Counted from the first letter of the stretch, positions 1-6,448 are shown. The stretch: DNA of 7,253 nt from Clostridiales bacterium (GCA_012521525.1 JAAYMG010000151.1:1-7253), one strand, 5' to 3'. Numbers and translations: made by a program. Notes: generated by a model from the sequence alone, not told the origin.

Positions 1-183
1 GTTTCCATATTTTATTGGTTGATACCTTATTTTTTCCTAATTAATGATATTATCCTAAAAAGCAGCAATTGGCAATGACATTTCATATCCCGTTTTAGTA
101 TCAAAAACGATCTTTGATGTCTTTCCGGATGAACAAGACCGTCGGTGAAGTATCGGATGTCATGAAACACGTCCGACCAAGCA

Positions 184-189
184 TATAAT
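184..189 (+). promoter_or_regulatory. Possible -10 element upstream of the holin-like gene
   Basis: A perfect TATAAT hexamer lies here, but no good -35 box stands 16-18 bp upstream (the candidate bases are around CATGAA). If used, transcription would begin near position 196. That leaves almost no leader for an ATG at 208 but a normal leader for the ATG at 253. This is a weak call resting on one hexamer. The rest of 1-183 is AT-rich and I see no gene in it. Confidence 0.3.
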
Positions 190-252
190 TCAGCAGGGCC
201 AGTTTACATGCATGCCGAGAATAGCGCTGTTGCAGAAAGGATTGAACGGTCA

Positions 253-516
253 ATGGATATCATGGGATTGACATCTGTCGCGACGATAACCATCATTTGC
301 TATCTTGTGGCGGCCATTCTGAAAAGTACGCCGCTGAACAACAAATGGCTCCCGTCGATATGCGGCATACTGGGAGGGATCCTTGGTGCCGTGGCACTTA
401 AGGTCATGCCGGATTATCCCGCAAACGATTTGCTGACTGCCATTGCAGTAGGGATAGCCAGCGGTTTTGCGGCCACCGGCGTAAATCAGGTTTATAAGCA
501 ACTTAACAAAAATTAG
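253..516 (+). CDS. Small phage-holin-family membrane protein (orphan)
   Basis: An 87-residue protein with three predicted membrane helices at about residues 5-23, 33-51 and 60-77. The helices are separated by a short polar loop (KSTPLNNKW) and a second one (MPDYPAND), and the tail is basic and polar (YKQLNKN). This layout and the end of the third helix (TAIAVGIASGFAATG, then VNQVYKQ) match small holins of Firmicute phages of the Hol44/r1t sort; the family name is from memory. Holins form membrane lesions that release endolysin. I chose the ATG at 253 because AGAAAGG lies 12 bases upstream and homologues, as I recall them, begin close to this methionine. An in-frame ATG at 208 would add 15 polar residues but has a poor ribosome binding site. 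No endolysin or other phage gene is visible nearby, so it is a lone gene here, either a prophage remnant or a domesticated holin. The family call is fairly safe; the role is inferred. Confidence 0.75.
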   Translation: MDIMGLTSVATITIICYLVAAILKSTPLNNKWLPSICGILGGILGAVALKVMPDYPANDLLTAIAVGIASGFAATGVNQVYKQLNKN

Positions 517-563
517 GCAATCAACAAGCACAGCAGCAGTAGCAAAATTCATGGTATAGGAAG

Positions 564-569
564 TATAAT
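564..569 (+). promoter_or_regulatory. Possible -10 element for malic enzyme
   Basis: A perfect TATAAT lies 58 bases before the malic enzyme ATG, but the bases 17 bp upstream (AGCAAA) are a poor -35 box and there is no extended -10 TG. No terminator is obvious between the holin-like gene and malic enzyme, so read-through is also possible. Low confidence. Confidence 0.3.
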
Positions 570-627
570 TATATCAATAATTCCATAATGAATCCCGGTA
601 TGTGAAAAAGTAAGGAAGTGGTGCTTA

Positions 628-1812
628 ATGGATTACAACCAGGCGAGCCTGAAGCTTTGCGAGGAAAACAGGGGGAAGCTGGAAGTCGTCTCCAGGGTCA
701 GGGTCACGACAAGGGATGAACTGTCCTCGGCATACACGCCGGGTGTCGCGGAACCATGCCGTAAAATACATGCAGATAAGAGGGACGTTTACAGGTATAC
801 CATAAAAGGACATACTGTGGCTGTCGTGACAGACGGATCCGCTGTTTTGGGTCTTGGCGACATAGGACCTGAAGCGGCGATGCCGGTTATGGAGGGAAAA
901 GCGGTCCTGTTCAAGGAGTTCGGGGGCGTGGACGCTTTTCCGATATGCCTTGATACAAAAGATACTGAGGAAATAATAAAGACCGTAAAATACCTGGCTC
1001 CCACGTTTGGCGGAATCAACCTTGAGGACATATCTGCCCCGAGATGTTTTGAGATCGAAGAGAGACTGAAGAAAGAACTGGATATACCGGTATTTCATGA
1101 CGACCAGCACGGTACTGCTATTGTCGTTGCCGCCGGTATCATCAATGCTCTGAAAGTGGCAGGAAAGAAGTGGGATGACGTCAATATAGTCATCAATGGA
1201 GCCGGCGCCGCCGGTATCTCCATATGTAAACTTCTGCTGCAATTCGGACCCGGGAATATCGTTCTGGTTGACAAGCCCGGTGCGCTTTGTGTAGGAGAGG
1301 AATGGATGAACCCGGCACAGGCAAGCATGGCCGAAGTGACCAACAAATATTGCGAGCGCGGACCGCTGGCAGAGATCATCAAGGGAAAGGATATCTTTAT
1401 CGGCGTTTCCGCTCCCGGAATAGTTACTTCCGACATGATTGCGGCCATGGCAAAGGACCCGATCGTATTTGCCATGGCAAATCCGGTACCTGAGATAATG
1501 CCTGAAGAGGCCAAAGCGGGCGGGGCCCGCATCATAGCCACGGGCAGAAGCGATTATCCCAACCAGATCAACAACGTTCTCGTTTTCCCGGGTGTGTTCA
1601 AAGGCGCGCTGATGGTACAGGCAAAACAGATAGTGGAGGAAATGAAGATCGCTGCTGCGGAGGCACTGGCTTCCCTGATATCCGATGGCGAACTCAGGGA
1701 GGACTACATAATACCTTCGGTCTTTGACAGAAGAGTTGCCGATACCGTGGCCGGGCAAGTGGCCAGGGTAGCCGAAGAGTTGGGTATTGCCGGAAATCCG
1801 CGCCGTGTATAG
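628..1812 (+). CDS. NAD(P)-dependent malic enzyme (oxaloacetate-decarboxylating)
   Basis: A 394-residue enzyme that oxidatively decarboxylates L-malate to pyruvate and CO2 in the cytoplasm, reducing NAD(P)+. The N-terminal malic domain covers about residues 15-150 and the C-terminal Rossmann domain about 160-385. Visible hallmarks are the catalytic Tyr36 in SAYTPGVAEP, the catalytic Lys91 in MEGKA, and the divalent-metal ligands Glu133 and Asp134 (NLED) and Asp159 (HDDQHGTA). Further on are the dinucleotide loop GAGAAG at 191-196, Asp215 at the end of the second beta strand (VLVDKPG), AMANPVPE at 282-289 and the substrate-side SDYPNQINN at 308-316. The acidic residue at 215 is what NAD-preferring enzymes usually show, but cofactor choice cannot be settled from sequence. 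The length fits the short bacterial class (about 390-410 residues, like Bacillus YtsJ), without the C-terminal phosphotransacetylase-like domain of long MaeB enzymes. AAGGAAG nine bases upstream fixes the start. It is probably transcribed alone and ends at the terminator at 1904-1940. Confidence 0.95.
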   Translation: MDYNQASLKLCEENRGKLEVVSRVRVTTRDELSSAYTPGVAEPCRKIHADKRDVYRYTIKGHTVAVVTDGSAVLGLGDIGPEAAMPVMEGKAVLFKEFGGVDAFPICLDTKDTEEIIKTVKYLAPTFGGINLEDISAPRCFEIEERLKKELDIPVFHDDQHGTAIVVAAGIINALKVAGKKWDDVNIVINGAGAAGISICKLLLQFGPGNIVLVDKPGALCVGEEWMNPAQASMAEVTNKYCERGPLAEIIKGKDIFIGVSAPGIVTSDMIAAMAKDPIVFAMANPVPEIMPEEAKAGGARIIATGRSDYPNQINNVLVFPGVFKGALMVQAKQIVEEMKIAAAEALASLISDGELREDYIIPSVFDRRVADTVAGQVARVAEELGIAGNPRRV

Positions 1813-1903
1813 GGCACGTCATTTCATCTGCAGCAATCAAAGCGGACCGGATATGACCCGGGAAATACGTCGACTTGTCTGCCATAGGTTAATGATAATT
1901 TTT

Positions 1904-1940
1904 AACGGCACTTCGGAAATCCGTAGTGCCGTTCTTTTAC
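1904..1940 (+). terminator. Rho-independent terminator of malic enzyme
   Basis: AACGGCACT at 1904-1912 pairs with AGTGCCGTT at 1925-1933. After one mismatch, CGG pairs with CCG around an AAAT loop, giving a stem of about 12 pairs. The U-rich tail CTTTTACTTT follows. It lies about 90 bases after the malic enzyme stop. On the opposite strand the hairpin is followed by an A-rich run, so it acts in the plus direction only. Confidence 0.88.
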
Positions 1941-2002
1941 TTTGATCTGGAAATTTAATAACTACAATATCATCCATTATCCTGGCAGGGATCTTTTGAT
2001 AA

Positions 2003-2022
2003 GACGGAGTTTACACTCCGTC
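2003..2022 (-). terminator. Hairpin, possible terminator of the DUF4317 gene
   Basis: GACGGAGT and ACTCCGTC form a perfect 8-bp stem around a four-base loop. Read on the minus strand the loop is GTAA, a GNRA-type tetraloop, which suggests that strand is the transcribed one. The following bases, TTATCAAAAG, are only weakly U-rich. It sits about 55 bases past the stop codon of the DUF4317 gene. A second dyad, GAACGCTC (2058-2065) with GAGCGTTC (2082-2089), overlaps that stop codon and is followed on the minus strand by CTTTATT, so either hairpin could end the transcript. Confidence 0.5.
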
Positions 2023-2076
2023 CCATCAGCAGTACAGCACGGAAACGCTTAATAAAGGAACGCTCAATATAGGGAA

Positions 2077-3198
2077 TTAAAGAGCGTTCACATTGATGCC
2101 GTTGACTTCTATGGAATCTTCTATGGGGATCAGGAGATATTTTCTTCCGTCGATCGTACGGACTTCAAACTTGTCTGAGAGGTTGGCCTTTGAGCTGATC
2201 ACAACGTCTTCGGTTTTGATGACAAGTTTGCTTGATATCAAATTTGACGCTTCGATCTCCTCACCGATCCTCTCTTCGTACTCCTGTTCAAACTCGGCAA
2301 CAGCGGATTGCGGCACACCGCATTCATAAAGGATCATGCCGATATCCTTTCCTGTCACAGCGAGGGGTTCGGCATCCTTTATCGACTTGTTGAGTTCGAT
2401 GCGCTCACGTATGCGTTCCTGCATATGCCGGGCTACTGCATAGTTGAAATATTCGCCCAGACTATCCGAGAGGACTTCGCCAAAGATGGCCTTCTTATCC
2501 TCCGATGTGGGAGGTGCCTCACTTGAGAAGACGGCCTGCACGAAATCCTCATGTTTCTTTTCCGGATTCTTTATATAATAAAGGGCATTGTAAATATTTG
2601 CTCTCCTCTCGTCAAACGCGGGAAACAGGAACCCGAGTTCAGGCATTGAAACCTGCCAGTCGGGTACGCGATCGCGAAAGGTGTTTTCGTCGGGGAAATA
2701 GCTCAATGCCGGCTTGGACAGGTTGACGGGACAGACGCTGCAAAGTATGTAGTTGTATACTTCTTCCGATCCTTCCTGGAATATCCTGTTGTCCTTGCCG
2801 CGGAACGGGACGTCGTATGTCTCGTGGATGAGCAGGATAAGGTAATTCCCGTCAAAGGACAGGGAGCGTATGATATTTTGAAAAAACTGTTCTGCGGCCT
2901 CAGAGTCTTCCAATTTGCTGTCCCTTAGCCGCATCAGCAATTTATGCTCAATGCCGTTTACGACTGTTTCGGTATCGAACTCAATATCGATAAGATTTTT
3001 GCCCGGCTTACCCGACAGGGGCTTGCTGAAAATGGCAAGATATTTGTGCCGTTCATCTTCTTCGATATTGCCGAATACATAGTTGAACGTGGCAAGTACG
3101 GACTTTTCGCTGTTCACATAACAGCCGCGCATACGGGGTATGGCGTTGCGGTCGATCCTGAACCTTCGCCTGATTTCCATGATCTCTTTCTTAGTCAC
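2077..3198 (-). CDS. DUF4317 family protein, function unknown
   Basis: A 373-residue soluble protein that I recognise as DUF4317, a family I know mainly from Clostridia and whose role is unknown. The N-terminus (TKKEIMEIRRRF, then RIDRNAIPRMRGCYVNSEK) is the most characteristic part. The middle has mixed hydrophobic and acidic segments, including HETYDVPFRGKD near 125-136 and YNYILCSVCPVNLSKPALSYF near 148-168. The stretch around 255-320 is charged and helix-prone, and the C-terminus (about 320-373) looks beta-rich. There is no signal peptide, membrane helix or catalytic motif that I can name. The start is GTG at 3196-3198, supported by GGAGGT five bases upstream. The gene has its own sigma-A promoter and is divergent from hcp; the shared intergenic palindrome may link it to redox or NO stress, which is inference only. 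The family call is confident and no function is assigned. Confidence 0.88.
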   Translation of the reverse strand: MTKKEIMEIRRRFRIDRNAIPRMRGCYVNSEKSVLATFNYVFGNIEEDERHKYLAIFSKPLSGKPGKNLIDIEFDTETVVNGIEHKLLMRLRDSKLEDSEAAEQFFQNIIRSLSFDGNYLILLIHETYDVPFRGKDNRIFQEGSEEVYNYILCSVCPVNLSKPALSYFPDENTFRDRVPDWQVSMPELGFLFPAFDERRANIYNALYYIKNPEKKHEDFVQAVFSSEAPPTSEDKKAIFGEVLSDSLGEYFNYAVARHMQERIRERIELNKSIKDAEPLAVTGKDIGMILYECGVPQSAVAEFEQEYEERIGEEIEASNLISSKLVIKTEDVVISSKANLSDKFEVRTIDGRKYLLIPIEDSIEVNGINVNAL

Positions 3199-3257
3199 TT
3201 TTTACCTCCAACTGATCGGACTGTAATCTGTAATTAACACCCGGTGCGAGTTTTTTA

Positions 3258-3286
3258 ATTATAATATCAATTTACCATTTTATCAA
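3258..3286 (-). promoter_or_regulatory. Sigma-A promoter of the DUF4317 gene
   Basis: On the minus strand TTGATA (3281-3286) and TATAAT (3258-3263) are separated by exactly 17 bp, giving 11 of 12 consensus bases. The inferred transcription start is near 3251, which gives a leader of about 50 bases before the GTG start at 3198. Confidence 0.8.
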
Positions 3287-3324
3287 TCGGACAGAAAACC
3301 GTTATTTATTTTTAAATCCAACAA

Positions 3325-3342
3325 ATGTTGCAATTGCAACAT
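3325..3342. promoter_or_regulatory. Perfect 18-bp palindrome, candidate CRP/FNR-type operator
   Basis: ATGTTGCAATTGCAACAT is a perfect dyad with no spacer and does not extend further. Its size and TGTTG..CAACA ends resemble sites of the CRP/FNR superfamily, some of whose members (HcpR, for example) control hcp in anaerobes. Its centre (3333.5) lies about 41.5 bp upstream of the inferred hcp start and about 82.5 bp upstream of the inferred DUF4317 start. The dyad is seen directly; the regulator's identity is inference, and no regulator gene is present in the window. Confidence 0.65.
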
Positions 3343-3359
3343 ACATCTTCGGGCTGTCA

Positions 3360-3368
3360 TGATACAAT
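3360..3368 (+). promoter_or_regulatory. Extended -10 element of hcp
   Basis: TGATACAAT is an extended -10 element (TGn followed by TACAAT, 5 of 6 consensus bases). No good -35 box stands 17 bp upstream (CATACA at 3340-3345), and the palindrome occupies the -35 to -50 region instead, as in activator-dependent class II promoters. The -10 is also embedded in a small dyad, GTCAT (3356-3360) with ATGAC (3367-3371). The inferred start is near 3375, giving a leader of about 137 bases. Confidence 0.6.
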
Positions 3369-3374
3369 GACCCC

Positions 3375-3511
3375 GCATCGGATAAGACTCCGGACGGCTG
3401 AGACTTCAGAGCAGTTCCGATCTGTAAAAGATAGGCCGTTTGGATGAATGTGAATTATAGAGGGCTGATACGCGCCCGGTTTATGAACCTAGAAAATTGG
3501 AGGTAAGTTTT
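3375..3511 (+). promoter_or_regulatory. Long 5' leader of hcp with possible folding
   Basis: About 137 bases separate the inferred transcription start from the hcp start codon, with no credible open frame between. ATCGGA (3377-3382) can pair with TCCGAT (3416-3421), closing a region that contains smaller complementary pieces. I do not recognise a known riboswitch. The end of the leader holds a strong GGAGGT at 3499-3504. A structured regulatory leader is only a possibility. Confidence 0.3.
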
Positions 3512-5140
3512 ATGGGTATGTTTTGCTATCAGTGTCAGGAAGCGGCCGGAGGAAAGGGCTGCACATTGCGTGGAGTGTGCGGGAAGACCGAGCCTGTTTC
3601 AAATCTCCAGGACCTGCTGATATATACGCTGAAGGGCATCTCGGATATCGTCGTCAAGGGAAATCTGGACGTCAGCAAGCTTGGCAGGACCAATCATGAA
3701 GTCCTTAACAGCCTGTTCTTGACAATAACCAACGCCAATTTTGATGACGCCTCTATTGAAAAGCAAATCAACAAAATGATCGCTATCAGGGACGAGCTTA
3801 GAAAATCGGTCACAGGGACAGAACTTCATGACGCTGCTACCTTTACAGTGGATTCCAGGGAATCGATGCTGGCAAAAGCGGCAACAGTGGGCGTGCTGTC
3901 GACCGATAACGAAGATGTGCGCTCCCTTCGGGAGATGATTACATACGGCCTGAAGGGAATGGCGGCATATGCGGAGCATGCCAGGAACATCGGAAAAGAA
4001 AACCCTGAAGTGAACGCATTCATTTATGAGGCATTGGCAGCGACGCTTGACGACTCGCTTACGGCTGATGACCTTGTTGCACTGACACTAAAAACCGGTG
4101 AGCATGGCGTGAAAGTTATGGCGCTTCTTGATGAAGCAAATACTTCGAGATTTGGAAATCCCGAAATAACAGAAGTAAATATCGGAGTCAGGAACAATCC
4201 CGCGATCCTGGTTTCCGGACATGACCTGACCGATCTTGAACAGCTACTTAAGCAGACACAGGGCACGGGAGTAGACGTATATACGCACAGTGAAATGCTG
4301 CCGGCGCATTATTATCCCGCTTTCAAAAAGTATGAAAACTTCGCGGGGAACTACGGAAACGCATGGTGGAAGCAAATCGAAGAGTTTGAGTCTTTCAGGG
4401 GCCCCATCCTGTTCACGACCAACTGCCTGGTCCCTCCGAAGAGCGAGGAAGTAAGAAAAAGGATCTTTACCACAGGTTCCACGGGTTATCCCGGTTGCAG
4501 ACACATAGAAGCCGATGAGAACGGCAGGAAGGACTTCTCCGAGATAATCGAGCTTGCGAAGAGGCTTCCTCCTCCGATCGGTATCGAGACGGGCAGCATA
4601 ATAGGGGGCTTTGCGCACAACCAGGTACTGGCTCTTACCGATAAGGTCGTCGAAGCGGTCAAGTCCGGAGCCATCAGGAAGTTCTTCGTAATGGCAGGCT
4701 GCGACGGAAGAATGAAGTCCCGCGAGTATTATACCGAGTTTGCGGAAAAGCTTCCTTCGGATACCGTGATTTTGACCGCAGGGTGCGCAAAATATCGTTA
4801 CAACAAGCTAAACCTCGGTGACATCAACGGGATCCCGCGTGTGCTGGATGCAGGACAGTGCAACGACTCATACTCGCTTGCAGTCATCGCGCTGAAACTG
4901 AAGGAAGTATTTGGGCTGGACGATATCAACAAGCTTCCGATCGCGTTCAACATCGCATGGTATGAGCAAAAGGCTGTCATCGTACTTCTTGCGCTGCTTT
5001 ATCTGGGCGTGAAGAACATCCACCTCGGACCGACCCTCCCGAGCTTCCTGTCTCCGAACGTGGCGAAGGTCCTCGTTGAAAAATTCGGCATTGCAGGGAT
5101 CGGTACCGTAGACTCCGATATCGAACTGTTTTTGGCTTAG
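3512..5140 (+). CDS. hcp: Hybrid cluster protein (hydroxylamine reductase / NO reductase), class I
   Basis: A 542-residue cytoplasmic iron-sulfur protein of the Hcp (prismane) family, linked to detoxification of NO and hydroxylamine. Near the N-terminus Cys5, Cys8, Cys17 and Cys23 form C-X2-C-X8-C-X5-C, the class I pattern of anaerobes that binds a [4Fe-4S] cluster. All seven expected protein ligands of the hybrid Fe-S-O cluster can be matched: His237 (SGHD), Glu261 (THSEMLPAHYYP), Cys305 (TTNCLVPP), Cys397 (MAGCDGR, the persulfide cysteine), Cys425 (TAGCAKYR), Cys450 (DAGQCNDSYS) and Glu485 (AWYEQKA). The spacing agrees with the Desulfovibrio enzymes. I start at ATG 3512, seven bases after GGAGGT. 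A TTG at 3497 would open the same frame earlier, but it lies inside the ribosome binding site. No hcr-type reductase gene follows, as is usual for class I. It is transcribed alone, probably under the palindrome-controlled promoter upstream. Confidence 0.97.
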   Translation: MGMFCYQCQEAAGGKGCTLRGVCGKTEPVSNLQDLLIYTLKGISDIVVKGNLDVSKLGRTNHEVLNSLFLTITNANFDDASIEKQINKMIAIRDELRKSVTGTELHDAATFTVDSRESMLAKAATVGVLSTDNEDVRSLREMITYGLKGMAAYAEHARNIGKENPEVNAFIYEALAATLDDSLTADDLVALTLKTGEHGVKVMALLDEANTSRFGNPEITEVNIGVRNNPAILVSGHDLTDLEQLLKQTQGTGVDVYTHSEMLPAHYYPAFKKYENFAGNYGNAWWKQIEEFESFRGPILFTTNCLVPPKSEEVRKRIFTTGSTGYPGCRHIEADENGRKDFSEIIELAKRLPPPIGIETGSIIGGFAHNQVLALTDKVVEAVKSGAIRKFFVMAGCDGRMKSREYYTEFAEKLPSDTVILTAGCAKYRYNKLNLGDINGIPRVLDAGQCNDSYSLAVIALKLKEVFGLDDINKLPIAFNIAWYEQKAVIVLLALLYLGVKNIHLGPTLPSFLSPNVAKVLVEKFGIAGIGTVDSDIELFLA

Positions 5141-5386
5141 TTAATGTTGATCTGATAAGTCTTGATGCCATGTATATTCCATGGGACTGGGCATTATCTT
5201 TGTCACTGTTTTTATTGATTATGATATGACTGCAGCCAGGAAAACGGACGGTTCGATAATCGCTGTGGTACTTAGCAAAAATGCACAGGATGCAGGTTTT
5301 GCGATAAAGCCTGAAGGCAGAGTCATCAGGGCGAAGCTCCCTGCCAGTACAATTTAAACAATCGTCATTCAATAACTTTTTCGCTG

Positions 5387-5434
5387 GATAAACCCTTGGA
5401 ATGCTTGAATTCAGTGCATTTCAAGGGATTTATC
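5387..5434 (+). terminator. Long hairpin downstream of hcp, possible terminator
   Basis: Bases 5387-5404 (GATAAACCCTTGGAATGC) pair with 5416-5434 over 18 positions with a single one-base bulge and one G-U pair. The loop contains a further TGAATTCA palindrome. The tail on the plus strand (TATTATTCGGG) is only partly U-rich, and the hairpin is about 245 bases after hcp, so terminator function is plausible rather than clear. The rest of the 5141-5468 gap holds a weak 58-codon open frame (5181-5357) without a ribosome binding site, and nothing else I can identify. Confidence 0.45.
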
Positions 5435-5468
5435 TATTATTCGGGAAAATATTACAAATAATACCAGT

Positions 5469-5497
5469 TTAACAGATTGTTTAAAATGTGATATCAT
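5469..5497 (+). promoter_or_regulatory. Promoter of the HD-GYP gene
   Basis: TTAACA (5469-5474) and TATCAT (5492-5497) each match the sigma-A consensus at five of six positions and are 17 bp apart. TGA directly before the -10 makes it an extended -10 promoter. The inferred start is near 5504, giving a leader of roughly 87 bases. Confidence 0.6.
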
Positions 5498-5532
5498 AAA
5501 AAAGATGTGCCGATATTTAACAGAAAATATTT

Positions 5533-5555
5533 CTATTTATTTGATGTATAAATAG
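5533..5555. repeat. 8-bp inverted repeat in the HD-GYP leader
   Basis: CTATTTAT (5533-5540) and ATAAATAG (5548-5555) are perfect inverted copies separated by seven bases. The dyad lies downstream of the inferred promoter and ends 22 bases before the ribosome binding site. It could be an operator or an AU-rich leader hairpin, or it could arise by chance in this AT-rich stretch. Confidence 0.4.
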
Positions 5556-5590
5556 TATTAGAAATCAATCAAACTGCAGGAGGAGCATGG

Positions 5591-6448
5591 TTGGTGTCCG
5601 GATACATAAATACAGATTCTGAATACAAAAATTATTTTTATGCAGAGAATGATATTTGCGACGACAGGGGGATACTGCTTTTAAGAAAAGGCCAATTGAT
5701 CACGGATGATATAAGGGAGAAGCTATCGAAACACGGTATAAAAAACGTAAAAGCGTCAGACAGAGGCCAGCAAAGCATATCACAAATACATAGCAAAGTA
5801 ATCGATTCGGTTACAAGGAATCTTGAAGAGAGGTTGAAGGTCCAGGACAAAGGTCTGTTTGAAAAGGCGAATCTGATATTGAAATCAGTGATATTTGAAA
5901 ACAAATCAAAACCCTGGTGGGTGTGTATCAATGCCTTGGCAAATTACTTGGGTTGGCTTTATACGCATTCCATAGATGTAGGTCTGATCTCGCTGGTTAT
6001 TGCCGCCAGACTCGGATACTCGGACCAGGAGTTGTTCAATATCGGTTTGAGTGCATTATTGCATGATGTGGGGAAGCTTCTTGAACCGAAGGCCATACTG
6101 CAAAAACCCGGTAGTTTGTCTGAAATTGAGCAAAATATAGTCAGGCAGCATTGTGACTTAGGGGCGAGCTCTCTTCAGGGGTTCAACTTGCCAAAGGAAT
6201 ATATTGACGTCGTCATGCAACACCATGAACGTTTGGACGGAAGCGGATATCCGAGAGGATTGAAAGGAAACGACATTTGCTTGAATGTTAGGATCGTTAT
6301 CGTTGCCGATGTGGTCGATAAGATGACATCATACTGCCCGCACGAAAAACTGCAGGACATGGAGTGCGCAATGCGCAGGATAAAAAGCCAGAATGAAAAG
6401 TACCCGCAGGATTTGGTGCTGATGCTGGAAGAATTGCTGCTTGCATAA
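5591..6448 (+). CDS. HD-GYP domain protein, probable c-di-GMP phosphodiesterase
   Basis: A 285-residue soluble protein. Residues 1-55 form a small N-terminal module of the kind often seen before HD-GYP domains (AENDICDDRGILLLRKGQ, then ITDDIREKLSKHGIKNV). A helical linker runs to about 115 and the HD-GYP domain follows at about 120-285. Visible metal and signature residues are His126 (THSIDV), His158-Asp159 (HDVGK, with Lys162), His187, His211-His212-Glu213, Asp216 and GSGYP at 217-221, and Asp240 and Asp243 (ADVVDKM). Active members hydrolyse cyclic di-GMP to pGpG or GMP. The usual HP motif after the HD pair is HC here (187-188), but the metal-binding histidine is kept, so activity is likely. 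There is no receiver, PAS or GGDEF domain. The TTG start is supported by AGGAGG at 5578-5583 with seven-base spacing. GTG at 5594 is an alternative, and the ATG at 5587 is out of frame. It has its own promoter, so it is probably monocistronic. Confidence 0.9.
   Translation: MVSGYINTDSEYKNYFYAENDICDDRGILLLRKGQLITDDIREKLSKHGIKNVKASDRGQQSISQIHSKVIDSVTRNLEERLKVQDKGLFEKANLILKSVIFENKSKPWWVCINALANYLGWLYTHSIDVGLISLVIAARLGYSDQELFNIGLSALLHDVGKLLEPKAILQKPGSLSEIEQNIVRQHCDLGASSLQGFNLPKEYIDVVMQHHERLDGSGYPRGLKGNDICLNVRIVIVADVVDKMTSYCPHEKLQDMECAMRRIKSQNEKYPQDLVLMLEELLLA

Noticed and set aside
129..188. 19-codon open frame (MNKTVGEVSDVMKHVRPSI)
   Set aside because: Too short, with no clear ribosome binding site and no recognised family; not supported as a gene.
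208..252. Earlier ATG for the holin-like protein
   Set aside because: It has a poor ribosome binding site and adds 15 polar residues before the first helix. It remains possible but less likely than 253.
625..1758. 377-codon open frame antisense to malic enzyme
   Set aside because: It lies almost wholly opposite the well-supported malic enzyme gene, its translation resembles no known family, and it is rich in Cys, His, Arg and Tyr as expected of a shadow frame.
3497..3511. Upstream TTG start for hcp adding MEVSF
   Set aside because: The TTG is the first part of the TTGGAGGT Shine-Dalgarno sequence that serves the ATG at 3512, and Hcp proteins normally begin just before the CYQC motif.
4977..5372. 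131-codon minus-strand frame across the hcp end
   Set aside because: Its first third overlaps hcp antisense, it lacks a ribosome binding site, and the translation has low-complexity repeats of Arg, Tyr and Ser with no family resemblance.
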